A stretch of DNA of 64,000 bases from Rhodococcus pyridinivorans (GCF_900105195.1 NZ_FNRX01000002.1:434001-498000); one strand, 5' to 3'. Numbered from the stretch's first letter, positions 17,313 through 25,015 are shown. Numbers and translations are program-made. The notes: generated by a model from the letters alone, not told the origin.

Positions 17313-17423
17313 AACGTTCTCCTCGTAAATCGGTTCGACGCCGGAACCGTAGGAGCGTCAGGCGAGTCGGACGGAACGAGAAGGTGAACACCCGATGAGC
17401 ATTCGGCGGCCGTGAGACGGCGG

Positions 17424-18674
17424 TCACAGAATGGGCCGAGGTCCGCCCGGGGCGATGCGGTCGGGATCCACGATCGGCCGGGCACCGGGACGGTCGTCAT
17501 CGAAGAACGCGCCATCCGGCGACTCCTCCTCGTCGTCCTCGACCTCGCCGGGCCTGCCGTCGACGAAGGGCACCACCCGGTTCGTGATCGCGGTGTTGTA
17601 TTCCGCGGGAGCCTGGATCGGATTGGCGTGTCCGGTGCGGTCGAGTTTCGACACCAGCAGCGTGCCGTCGACACCGCCGGACTGGTCGATCAGGATCCGG
17701 TGACTGTACTCGACGTCGACGACGTTGTCGTTCACGGCGTTCCGTGGCCGGAGGAACGCTATGGCGGGACGGATCTTGTCGTCGCGTTCGTCGGCGAGTG
17801 CCCTCAGGTTGTCGATTGCACCGGAGGCGACGATCGCCCGGAACTGCGATTCGATCAGTCCGTTGCTCGCGGCGTCGGTCGAGAAGATCTTGTCGTTGAG
17901 CACCTCGACCGCGACGTCGTGCAACTCTTCGGTGTCGATACGGCGGTACCACCGGTCCGAGGGGAGCACGAAACGGTCCATGCGGGCGACGACCTCGACG
18001 AGCATGCGCATGCTGCGGCTCTCCCGTGCGCCGGGCAGCCAGCCGATCCAGCGCAACAGGTCCTCACCGGCGTCGCGCGCGTCGGCCCGCACGGCGTGCA
18101 GGTCGAGCGGCGTGCAGTCCAGGATCACGCCGGTCACCTCGAGATCGGTGTCCTGATACAGGTGCTGGGCGACCTCGAGGGCGATGATCCCACCCATGCT
18201 GTGCCCGGTGAGCACGATGTTCTCGATCCCGGACCACGCGGCACGCTCGTGGATCAGGCGGCTGACGACGGCGGTGTCGAGACCGCTGTTGTCGTACTCG
18301 ACCGCCCACACCTGCCCGAGTTCGCTCAGTGCGGGCAGTGCCGTGGCGGTCTCGGTCGCGTCGAGGTTGCCCAGGCCCACCAGGTCGACGACCGCCGTGT
18401 CGCGGTCCTCCCGCGTCGCCGCGTCGTGGATCGGATGTAGCTGTGGCTGCGTGAGAGCGAGTCGCTCACGGACCGGCGCGACGTCCCATGCCCAGTACTG
18501 GGTGAACAGGGCGACGAGCGGGAGCGCCGCGACGGCGGTGCGCGCGAGGGCTCGTCGAAGCCGGCCGAACCGTACCCAGTGATGACCGGCGCGGGTATCG
18601 CGGAGACGTCGCCGCCGCCGACCGTCGTCCCAGTCGTCGGCGGTGCAGGGCGGTAGCCATGGTGCGTTCGACAT
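17424..18674 (-). CDS. Membrane-anchored alpha/beta hydrolase
   Basis: A 416-residue protein. After a basic N-terminus (RRRRRLRDTRAG) a single hydrophobic stretch AVAALPLVALFTQYWAW (about residues 48-65) should anchor it to the membrane. The outer part has the nucleophile elbow LTGHSMGG near residue 158 and an acidic/His end (LDRTGHANPIQ near 365). The C-terminus is acidic and Pro/Asp-rich. It resembles uncharacterised actinobacterial hydrolases. Substrate is unknown. It lies between the PhoX-like gene and an F420-type oxidoreductase gene on the same strand, with gaps of about 110 and 60 bases, so operon membership is possible but unproven. Confidence 0.8.
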   Translation of the reverse strand: MSNAPWLPPCTADDWDDGRRRRRLRDTRAGHHWVRFGRLRRALARTAVAALPLVALFTQYWAWDVAPVRERLALTQPQLHPIHDAATREDRDTAVVDLVGLGNLDATETATALPALSELGQVWAVEYDNSGLDTAVVSRLIHERAAWSGIENIVLTGHSMGGIIALEVAQHLYQDTDLEVTGVILDCTPLDLHAVRADARDAGEDLLRWIGWLPGARESRSMRMLVEVVARMDRFVLPSDRWYRRIDTEELHDVAVEVLNDKIFSTDAASNGLIESQFRAIVASGAIDNLRALADERDDKIRPAIAFLRPRNAVNDNVVDVEYSHRILIDQSGGVDGTLLVSKLDRTGHANPIQAPAEYNTAITNRVVPFVDGRPGEVEDDEEESPDGAFFDDDRPGARPIVDPDRIAPGGPRPIL

Positions 18675-18734
18675 GCACCACCGATGCTACCGACGTACTG
18701 TGCTCGGCTCAGGGTCCGTCGGCACGGGCCGGGA

Positions 18735-19529
18735 TCAGCTCAGCCCCGTCAGCGGGGGTGCGGAGTTGTCGTCTCGCCACGCGATGGCTTCGCGCAGTTC
18801 GGTGAGGTCGTAGTCGGGACCACCGACACCCACCGTGAACTGCGTGATCCCGAGCTCCACATAGGACGGGGCCGCGTCGGCGCCGGGCCACGAGGTGGAC
18901 CGTTCGATGTCCTCGGGTCGACGACCGGCCTCGGCGCAGCGCTGCGCGAGGATCTCGGATCTCTCGGCGTGGGTCTCCATCTCGCCGAAGCTGTGCCAGA
19001 TGTCCGCGTACTTCGCGACCATCGGAAGCGTCTTCTTCGGGCCGCCGCCACCGATGAGGATGGGAATGTGCCGGGTGGGCTGCGGGTTCAGCTTGCCGAG
19101 GCGATTCACGATGCGGGGCATGTACTCGGCGAGCAGGTCGAGGCGGGAGCCCTTGGTGCCGAACTCGTAGCCGTACTCGTCGTAATCTCGTTCGAACCAG
19201 CCCGAGCCGATGCCGAGGATGAGACGACCGCCGCTGATGTGGTCGACGGTGCGGGCCATGTCGGCGAGCAGGTCGGGGTTGCGGTAGCCGCCACCGGTGA
19301 CCAGTGCGCCGATCTCCACGCGCTCGGTCTGCTCCGCCCAGGCGCCGAGCATCGTCCAGCACTCGAAGTGGGCGCCGTCGGGGTTGCCGTAGAGCGGGTA
19401 GAAGTGGTCCCAGTTGAACACGATGTCGGCGCCTGCGTCCTCGGCGCGGAGCACGGTGTCGCGGATGACGCCGTAATCGGGTTGCTGCTGGGGCTGTAGT
19501 TGGAGTCCGATGCGAATGGGGCGCGTCAT
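18735..19529 (-). CDS. LLM-class F420-dependent oxidoreductase
   Basis: A 264-residue luciferase-like monooxygenase-fold protein of the F420-dependent branch. It begins IRIGLQLQPQQQPDY and has FNWDHFYPLYG near 40, GALVTGGGYRNPDLLADMA near 80, ILGIGSGWFERDYDEYG near 105 and IPILIGGGGPKKTLPMVAKYAD near 150. F420 rather than FMN use is inferred from family. It may correspond to M. tuberculosis Rv0044c, which lies between leuS and ino1 there. ATG 19529 is secure. Immediately upstream the DNA turns into an IS-element tail, so its original promoter may have been replaced. Confidence 0.86.
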   Translation of the reverse strand: MTRPIRIGLQLQPQQQPDYGVIRDTVLRAEDAGADIVFNWDHFYPLYGNPDGAHFECWTMLGAWAEQTERVEIGALVTGGGYRNPDLLADMARTVDHISGGRLILGIGSGWFERDYDEYGYEFGTKGSRLDLLAEYMPRIVNRLGKLNPQPTRHIPILIGGGGPKKTLPMVAKYADIWHSFGEMETHAERSEILAQRCAEAGRRPEDIERSTSWPGADAAPSYVELGITQFTVGVGGPDYDLTELREAIAWRDDNSAPPLTGLS

Positions 19530-19540
19530 GGAGTCCAGGT

Positions 19541-19641
19541 TAAGAGAGTGTGTCTCATGTGGACGGCTTCTTGAAGCAAGTGAGTGCAGCACCGAGATGG
19601 AGGAACCCGACGAAATGTTCCCCGCCGGGCTCGATAGCGAT
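19541..19641 (-). mobile_element. Terminal fragment of an IS element (IS5-like transposase tail)
   Basis: The minus strand encodes a short C-terminal transposase-like tail ending at 19555 (IEPGGEHFVGFLHLGAALT then CFKKPST and stop). It resembles the ends of IS5-family transposases. Just beyond the stop is TAAGAGAGTGTGTCTC (19541-19556, plus strand), which looks like an inverted-repeat terminus. No other part of the element is visible, so this is a scar. Family assignment is from recalled resemblance. Confidence 0.5.
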
Positions 19642-19699
19642 CGGCGGACGAGGGGAACGCGCACGACGATGACCTCCAGCTCGGGCGCAGCCGGACGGC

Positions 19700-19995
19700 G
19701 GGCCGGGTCCGGGGCCATGTCGGCAGTTTCCCGCGCGTCCTTCTCCAGAGTCGCTGCGGTCTCGGCGAACTGGTCGAGCGCGGGATTCACGCCGACGAGT
19801 GTGAATCGCGTCCGATCACGGTGACGTCGCCACCCCACAGGTCGCCGAGGATTCGGACGAGGAACGCGGTGCTGTGATCCCAGCCGTCGCGCGGGGCGCG
19901 GGCGCCGTAAGAGCCGCCGCGGGTGATGAGTAGAACGACGGGCTTACCGTCGAGGAATCGATCGCTGGCGGCGCCACCGGCAATGACAAGGTCGA
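19700..19995 (-). pseudogene. FMN-dependent NADH-azoreductase/quinone reductase remnant
   Basis: On the minus strand, 19995 to about 19812 reads FLDGKPVVLLITRGGSYG, then DGWDHSTAFLVRILGDLWGGDVTVIG, typical of the AcpD/azoreductase family. It then stops early. The continuation FTLVGVNPALDQFAETAAT and EKDARETADM lies in the next frame, at 19805-19710. A single lost base near 19810 restores the reading GREFTLVGVNP. The N-terminal two thirds of the roughly 210-residue family are also missing. It lies between an IS scar and a pirin remnant. Confidence 0.72.
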
Positions 19996-20190
19996 TCAGA
20001 GGTACTGCAGTCGGGACCGGCTGGGGATGTCGCCGAATTTACCGGCGTGAAAGTCCTCGAATGCATTGGTGATTTCCACCTTGGTGTTCATGACGAACGG
20101 TCCGCCGAGCACCACGGGTTCGCCGATCGGCGGTCCGCTGAAGGTAAGGATTCGTGCGGGGGTGTCGCCGTCGGTGGTGTCGATGTCGAT
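19996..20190 (-). pseudogene. Pirin C-terminal remnant
   Basis: The minus strand gives ARILTFSGPPIGEPVVLGG then PFVMNTKVEITNAFEDFHAG, closely matching the Pirin_C region also found in the intact pirin at 10759-11787 (RPIGEPVVSYGPFVLN). It ends in stop after SRSRLQYL. Upstream the frame is open to 20325 but no longer pirin-like, and both cupin metal motifs are absent. Confidence 0.7.
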
Positions 20191-20277
20191 GGTGGACGAG
20201 CCAGCGTGCGTGCACCCGGAGCGCAGCGCCGGCAGATGGACGAGCAGAGGGAACGAAAGCCGCACCTCGCACCTTTT

Positions 20278-20320
20278 GGTACCGAATGCCGTACCGAAGT
20301 GGTACCGTTTAATGTACCGG
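20278..20320 (+). promoter_or_regulatory. Probable operator array of the yefM-yoeB operon (four GTACCG repeats)
   Basis: GTACCG occurs at 20279, 20291, 20302 and 20314, a spacing of 12, 11 and 12 bases, that is about one helical turn each. The array ends about 40 bases before the antitoxin ATG. YefM-YoeB complexes in other bacteria bind short TGTACA-type palindromes ahead of their genes, so a cooperative operator is a fair inference. Confidence 0.6.
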
Positions 20321-20360
20321 TTCAAGAGCTGGGCCGAGAGACTTCGGAGAAGGAGTACCT

Positions 20361-20609
20361 ATGGCTGCTATCACTGCTACCGAAGCGAGAAAGAACTTCT
20401 TTCCGCTGGTCGAACAGGTCAACAAGGACCACACCCCTGTGGAAATCGTATCCAAGCGGGGCAATGCCGTCCTGATGTCGAAGGATGACTACGACGCCAT
20501 GCTCGAGACCTCGTACCTGATGCAGTCTCCGGCCAACGCCCGACGACTGCTCGCCAGCATGCAGAGAGCTCGCGGAGGTGAATACACCGAAAGGGAACTC
20601 ATCGAGTGA
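20361..20609 (+). CDS. yefM: YefM/Axe-family antitoxin
   Basis: An 82-residue Phd/YefM antitoxin. The N-terminal DNA-binding part reads AAITATEARKNFFPLVEQVN, followed by PVEIVSKRGNAVLMSKDDYDAM. The C-terminal tail (about residues 50-82) would wrap the YoeB toxin. It neutralises YoeB and represses the operon as a complex. GGAGAAGGAG lies seven bases before the ATG. The toxin gene overlaps by 4 bases (GTGA). Four phased GTACCG repeats upstream are the likely operator. The pair sits in an island full of gene wrecks and is the best-preserved element in it. Confidence 0.93.
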   Translation: MAAITATEARKNFFPLVEQVNKDHTPVEIVSKRGNAVLMSKDDYDAMLETSYLMQSPANARRLLASMQRARGGEYTERELIE

Positions 20610-20860
20610 ACATCACCTTCACCGACGAAGCCTGGGACGACTACCAGTTCTGGATCTCGACCGACAGAAAGCAGCTCAAGCGTGTCAACGAGCTGATCAG
20701 GGATTGCCAACGAGACCCGTACTCGGGGATCGGCAAACCCGAACGGCTCAGACATGCCCTGTCAGGACTGTGGTCTCGACGTATCGACAAAGAACACCGC
20801 CTGGTCTACGAGGTCATCGACGGTGCCCTGGTTATCATCGCCGCCCGCTACCACTACTGA
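20606..20860 (+). CDS. yoeB: YoeB-family ribosome-dependent mRNA interferase toxin
   Basis: An 84-residue toxin with the same length as E. coli YoeB. The catalytic residues are present at the same numbers: Glu46 (GKPERL), Arg65 (KEHRLVYEV), His83 and Tyr84 (final RYHY). YoeB enters the ribosomal A site and cuts mRNA when free of YefM. The GTG start lies in the antitoxin stop context (GTGA), so translation is coupled. All key residues are intact, so an active toxin is expected. Confidence 0.94.
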   Translation: MNITFTDEAWDDYQFWISTDRKQLKRVNELIRDCQRDPYSGIGKPERLRHALSGLWSRRIDKEHRLVYEVIDGALVIIAARYHY

Positions 20861-21265
20861 CCCGATCCACGGTCCGACGACCGAATCCGGGCAGGATTAT
20901 CACTTCTGACTGAGCAACCGCAGACACATCCTTGCCGATGGTCGGTGTTGCCCACCGCCAGTACCGGCGAGCCGTACGCAGCGCGGATCGTCCACCCGTG
21001 CGGAGCAGTGATCTCGACGGCCAGGTCATCGCCGTGGCCGGTGCAGCGCGTGGTGATTTCGTCCGGTCGAGGTGTGGTGATCTCGGTGTCCGAGTGCGTA
21101 TCCCCAGCCGAGCGCGATGCTGTCCAAATCGGTGCTGGTGCCGGTGACGACCCGGCCACTGAACGAGGTGGACACTGCCGCAGCGTCGCGCGGCTGGTCG
21201 CCGCATCCGGTCAACGCGACAAGTCCGCTCGCGAGGGCCGCCCCCGCGAGCGCCGCGCGACGCAT
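20854..21265 (-). pseudogene. Small lipoprotein, frameshifted
   Basis: From ATG 21265 the frame gives a lipoprotein signal (RRAALAGAALASGLVALTGC) and the mature start GDQPRDAAAVSTSFSGRVV, then turns into a His/Arg-rich nonsense tail after SIALGWG near 21110. The other frame from about 21115 continues with protein-like sequence: DTHSDTEITTPRPDEITTRC, then DDLAVEITAPHGWTIRAAYG and SPVLAVGN, to a stop at 20854. One inserted or lost base would join them into about 135 residues. The family is unrecognised. The 3' end abuts the yoeB stop on the opposite strand. Confidence 0.55.
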
Positions 21266-21435
21266 CTGGTCGACCTGCTCACCGACGGCGTCGGCTTCGA
21301 CGTCGGGGACCTCCGCCTCGATCGGCGTGGCATCCTCATCATCGAACCGACGCGTCGCTCGCGCGAGCTTCTCGCCTGGGTGAGCCGTGAGGTGTGTACG
21401 CCGACGAGTCCGGCGGCCCGACGAGTCATCCGGTT

Positions 21436-21747
21436 CTACCGGAACAACCGCCGCAACCGTCCGTTCGGCACGTTGAGGTCGAACGCTTTCGGATCGACAC
21501 GTTCCCCGGGTTCCAAACCAAGCCAGTCGCGTATGTCCTCGTGCTTGTCTGCGGTCGGATCATTGACTGTCTCGACGAGGTGCTCCCAACCCCACGATCC
21601 CCCCGAGTCCTCGGCGGGTGCCATGCCACGCCCGGTCGTGCATACCGCGCGTGGAGCGTCCGGTTCGATATCACCGATCACCTCGACGACGATCTCGTGG
21701 ATCCACCTGTCACCGAAGTCGTACTCGTAGGTCAGCTTCGAACTCAC
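21436..21747 (-). CDS. pRiA4b ORF-3-like domain, C-terminal half
   Basis: A 103-residue product matching only the second half of the plasmid pRiA4b ORF-3 (IS1096 passenger TnpR-type) domain: LTYEYDFGDRWIHEIVVEVI, then EDSGGSWGWEHLVETVNDP and DIRDWLGLEPGE. Full domains are around 170-200 residues, with an N-terminal half containing a typical MGW..HLH stretch that is absent here. It could be a truncated gene or a domain split. Start GTG 21747 overlaps the stop of the preceding gene (GTGA). Function of the family is unknown, and it is frequent on plasmids and beside IS elements. Confidence 0.6.
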   Translation of the reverse strand: MSSKLTYEYDFGDRWIHEIVVEVIGDIEPDAPRAVCTTGRGMAPAEDSGGSWGWEHLVETVNDPTADKHEDIRDWLGLEPGERVDPKAFDLNVPNGRLRRLFR

Positions 21748-22241
21748 CTTCGGAAGTGCTGATCCCAGATCGTCTGCCTGTCATCGTCGAGGTCGATGTA
21801 CTCGTCCACCGTCTCGATACAGTCCTCGAAGTCGGCATCCGAGCCCGTCCACAACCCCGACTCGCCGAGGAACAGGAGATATACCGCCACCTCACCGGCG
21901 ATCAGAAGCCGGTCTTGTTCACCGCCCGGCACCACCTCGAGCAGATGGTCGATGTCCGATGTGCGCCACGCGGTCGCCGAGAACCGGATCGTGTCCTGAG
22001 CGAGTAAGTCCACTGCCTGCCCGACACCGACGACGTGCGCCGCGGCCATCTCCACCCCGGTGCTTATGCCGCTGTCGAGCAGCCACGCATGGAATATGGG
22101 TATGAGCCGCTGGTACTCGTCGACCGCGGTTCGGCGAGAGCGATCTGCGAGCGAGACCACCGTCCCCTGGTTCTTCTGCGCTCGCTTCTTGGCTTTCGCG
22201 GCGCGCTTCTGCCCGGCCGAACCTCTGCTCTTGTCGGACAT
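21744..22241 (-). CDS. Unrecognised 165-residue protein
   Basis: ATG 22241 follows AAAGG by nine bases. The protein starts with a very basic 30-residue segment (GQKRAAKAKKRAQKNQG), then a helical, acidic globular part with few glycines (YQRLIPIFHAWLLDSG; GEVAVYLLFLGESGLWTG; DCIETVDEYIDLDDDRQ). I do not recognise a family. Its last four bases overlap the start of the pRiA4b-domain gene, so the two were translated as a pair. Codon use is high-GC like its neighbours. Confidence 0.55.
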   Translation of the reverse strand: MSDKSRGSAGQKRAAKAKKRAQKNQGTVVSLADRSRRTAVDEYQRLIPIFHAWLLDSGISTGVEMAAAHVVGVGQAVDLLAQDTIRFSATAWRTSDIDHLLEVVPGGEQDRLLIAGEVAVYLLFLGESGLWTGSDADFEDCIETVDEYIDLDDDRQTIWDQHFRR

Positions 22242-22397
22242 GTGGCAGGACCTTTCATCGACGACCGGTTTCTGTCGCGCCCACCCGATGCATTCCTGCC
22301 TCGCACACGCGTGTCCGGCAGGCTTGTCGGCAGGCGATCGGTATCGGACACTGCTCGGTATGTATCGCCGAGCGAAAGGCCGCCGAACTTCGTGGAC

Positions 22398-23354
22398 ATG
22401 GTGATCGCCCGCAACCCGGACCCGGAATCACGGCTGCCGTTCCTACTGCGCCTGCCCCTGTCGGACGGACTGGTGTTTCGCACCTCCGACACCTGGCCGC
22501 GTACCAAAGCCCTGTTCTGCTATCCCGTTCCGGCCGACGAGTGGCCTGAGGACCCCGAGATCGTCGAGCAGGTTCGGTTGCGTTCGTGTGTGCGTCGCGG
22601 CGCCGCGATCGACGTGGTCCTGGACCGGGGACGGGAGAACCGGTCGCAGATCGTGTTCACCCAAGCTCGGGGGCGCGATGCCGTGTTCTGGCAATCCCCG
22701 CGCACTCGGAAGCAGGCACGTCCGAATGTGCGCACCCCCACCGCCCGAGCCGCCGGCATCGCCGAACTGACGATCGTCGTCGATTCCCACGAGCGTTACC
22801 CCTACAAATTCCCCGGGCAGCAGGTCGACACCGTCCGCCGTGCGCTGGCGTGCGGAGACTACGGTCTGCTCGTCGACGACCGGTTGGTCGCCTCGGTCGA
22901 ACGCAAGTCGTTGGCCGACCTGGTAGGCAGCCTGACCAGCGGGAGGCTGCGTTTCGCGATGGCCGAGCTCGCTGCCCTGCCCCGCGCCGCAGTGGTGGTC
23001 GAAGACCGTTACTCGGCGGTGTTCAAGTTCGAACGGGTCCGGCCGGCGATGATCGCGGACGGTCTCGCCGAGCTGCAGGTCCGCTACCCCGGTGTGCCGA
23101 TCGTGTTCTGCGAGACTCGTCAGCTCGCCGAGGAGTGGACCTACCGCTATCTCGCCGCCGCGCACGAGTGGACCGGCGTCGAGGACGCGGCGTGTGACCG
23201 CATCACACCGCAGCACAAGGACGCTCCCACCGCGGAACCGTCCACCGCCGACGTACGCGCGTGGGCCCGCGGCGAGGGCATGAAGGTCCCCGATCGTGGC
23301 CGGCTCCGTCCCCAGGTGTGGGCGGCCTGGCGCAACGCTCACGCCTCGGGGTGA
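22398..23354 (+). CDS. ERCC4-family nuclease with C-terminal Lsr2-like DNA-binding domain
   Basis: A 318-residue protein from ATG 22398 (GTG 22392 also possible). Residues 1-120 are of unknown fold. Residues 122-255 form an ERCC4 (XPF/MUS81) nuclease: VVDSHERY (Asp129, Glu132), CGDYGLLVDD (Gly153-Asp154) and SVERKSLADLV (Glu168-Arg169-Lys170), matching the catalytic GD...ERK...D pattern. Residues 283-315 (TADVRAWARGEGMKVPDRGR) match the C-terminal DNA-binding domain of Lsr2, the AT-rich xenogeneic silencer of actinobacteria. No helicase or HhH domain is present. The Lsr2-like tail could guide cutting to AT-rich, often foreign DNA, which is inference. It is flanked by a pRiA4b-domain pair and an IS3 remnant. 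Confidence 0.85.
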   Translation: MVIARNPDPESRLPFLLRLPLSDGLVFRTSDTWPRTKALFCYPVPADEWPEDPEIVEQVRLRSCVRRGAAIDVVLDRGRENRSQIVFTQARGRDAVFWQSPRTRKQARPNVRTPTARAAGIAELTIVVDSHERYPYKFPGQQVDTVRRALACGDYGLLVDDRLVASVERKSLADLVGSLTSGRLRFAMAELAALPRAAVVVEDRYSAVFKFERVRPAMIADGLAELQVRYPGVPIVFCETRQLAEEWTYRYLAAAHEWTGVEDAACDRITPQHKDAPTAEPSTADVRAWARGEGMKVPDRGRLRPQVWAAWRNAHASG

Positions 23355-23571
23355 GGCTGAACGCCGCAGCAGCCGATGCCACGTCCTGCCGTTTCGTGCG
23401 GAAGGCGCGGCGACTGCCACGCGCGCTCGATAGACCGCGCCCCATCCAGCGGTTCGACGCCACGCCGTGCTGAGCACGGCGATCACGTCATCGTCGAGCA
23501 TGATTACTGAATCGTCCCTGATCTCATTGAGGGTGAGCCAGACATCCCGGAAGGATCACCCCAGACTCATC

Positions 23572-23910
23572 ATGGCGAACTACAAATACCCTCAGGAACT
23601 GGCGTGAGCGAGCGACCCGACTCGCCGTCGAAGCCCGCCGTGACCCCGACACACGCACCGGCGCGCCATCAACCGGATCGCCGAGCAGACCGGCGTCCAC
23701 AAGGAAGCCCTGCGGACCTGGGTGCGCAAAGCCGAAGACGACGAGCTCCCGACCGAGCCGGTCGATGCCGAAGCGCGCATCCGCCGTCCGGAGAAAGAGA
23801 ACCGCGAACTACGGCAGTTGATGGAGATACTTCGCTCTGCCACAGTGTTTTTCGCGAAGGCGGAGTTCGTCCCCCGCAAGTGCGAGGTGGCCCCACGCCG
23901 ACTGAAGTAA
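23572..23910 (+). pseudogene. IS3-family OrfA, two frameshifts
   Basis: ATG 23572 gives ANYKYPQEL. One extra base then moves the reading frame, and the expected ERATRLAVEARRDPDTRTGA lies in another frame. A second shift near 23665 leads into INRIAEQTGVHKEALRTWV and the leucine-zipper part RIRRPEKENRELRQLMEILR, ending with SATVFFAKAEF. Pieces match the helix-turn-helix and zipper of IS3 OrfA. Confidence 0.78.
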
Positions 23911-23916
23911 TCGCCT

Positions 23917-24129
23917 GTGTTCATCGACGAACACAAACACCGCTGGGGGATCGAACCGATCTGTCGCGTTCTGTCGGAGAACACCGGCCGGGAAGACGTC
24001 GAAGCGGCCACCGTGCAATGGGTGCATTGGTTCGATACCGAACGGGTCCACGGCATACTCGACTACCGCACCCCGACCGAGATCGAGACCGCCTACTACG
24101 CACAACCACCGGCCGCACCTGCGGCCTGA
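23917..24129 (+). pseudogene. IS3-family OrfB, catalytic core deleted
   Basis: The frame gives FIDEHKHRWGIEPICRVLSE, the start of an IS3 OrfB, then jumps to VQWVHWFDTERVHGILDYRT and TEIETAYY, the family C-terminus. About 200 residues holding the DDE triad are missing. Confidence 0.82.
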
Positions 24130-24286
24130 GGACTGAACACACGCTCAGCCTCAACAAAACTCGGGACTTGACGATCCAGTGGAACAACCCGACCCGAGTG
24201 GTCGGACGATCAGCCACGTCAGCAGAGCGATCGTTACCGCACAACCATATTCACAGCAACGCGCTCAGCTGATCGGTGCATTCGGG

Positions 24287-24913
24287 CTAAGGAAACATCT
24301 CGTATCGTCGCCCGAGTTCCCGCAGGAAGGACTCGAGAACGAGGTCGAAGCTCTCGGCATCGATCTCGGCGGCGTACTCGCGAAGCCGATGCGCCTGCGA
24401 CAGATGCGGATACCGCTCGTTGTAGGTGTCGATGTGATCGTCGAATCCGCCCGCGAACGAGGTGATCGCGGAACCGATGACGATGTACTTGATCGAGGCT
24501 CCGATCATCGTCGCGAAGCGGGGCGGCCAGCCGGCGCGGGTGAGGCCGCCGTGGATGGCGTCGGACGCCTGGAGGGAGACGGGCCGGGTGCCGGGACTCG
24601 AGGCGAGGAAGGGCACCATATTCGGGTGCGCGGCGAGCGCGTCGCGGTAGGTGCGAGCCCAGCGTCGGAGCGCTTCCTGCCAGTCGTCCTCGGCGAACCC
24701 GCTGACGTCGACCGATTCACCGATGGCGTCGGCGATGTCGTCGAGCAGTTCTTCCTTGGTGGCGTAGTGGCTGTACAGCGACGGGGCGCGAACACCCAGT
24801 TCGGCGGCGATCCGACGCATCGAGACGGCGTCGAGGCCGTGCTCGTCGACGAGTCGTAGCGTGACGTCGCGGATGAGCTCACGGCTGAGCAGAGGCGTGC
24901 GCGGGCGCGCCAT
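24287..24913 (-). CDS. TetR/AcrR-family transcriptional regulator
   Basis: A 208-residue TetR-type repressor. The HTH covers residues 10-55: LVDEHGLDAVSMRRIAAELG then VRAPSLYSHYATKEELLDDIA. The C-terminal ligand domain has the TetR_C pattern with RRWARTYRDALAAHPNMVPFL. The ATG follows AAGGAGG by seven bases. It diverges from the two acyl-CoA dehydrogenase genes, with a CTAAC-N8-GTTAG inverted repeat in the 102-base gap. It therefore likely represses both itself and those genes until an acyl-CoA-type ligand binds. The ligand cannot be named. Confidence 0.9.
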   Translation of the reverse strand: MARPRTPLLSRELIRDVTLRLVDEHGLDAVSMRRIAAELGVRAPSLYSHYATKEELLDDIADAIGESVDVSGFAEDDWQEALRRWARTYRDALAAHPNMVPFLASSPGTRPVSLQASDAIHGGLTRAGWPPRFATMIGASIKYIVIGSAITSFAGGFDDHIDTYNERYPHLSQAHRLREYAAEIDAESFDLVLESFLRELGRRYEMFP

Positions 24914-24946
24914 CCATCGTCCTCCTTCCGGCCCGACCTGGACGAG

Positions 24947-24964
24947 CTAACAATGTAAGGTTAG
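24947..24964. promoter_or_regulatory. Inverted repeat in TetR/acyl-CoA dehydrogenase promoter
   Basis: CTAAC (24947-24951) and GTTAG (24960-24964) flank eight bases in the divergent gap. The position suits a TetR operator, but the arms are short. Confidence 0.45.
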
Positions 24965-25015
24965 TTTGGAATCGCGAGAAGCGCTACGGCGCCGGCATCC
25001 CTGGAAGGTCCCTCC

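Larger units (their letters stand above)
23527..24154 (+). mobile_element. Decayed IS3-family element, internally deleted
   Basis: A roughly 630-base relic bounded by imperfect inverted repeats TTGAGGGTGAGC (23527-23538) and GCTCAGCCTCAA (24143-24154), 11 of 12 matching. Inside are a twice-frameshifted orfA and an orfB whose start and end are joined with the whole DDE catalytic core missing. Full IS3 elements are about 1.2-1.4 kb. It cannot transpose on its own, but the ends could be mobilised in trans if a relative exists. Confidence 0.8.
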
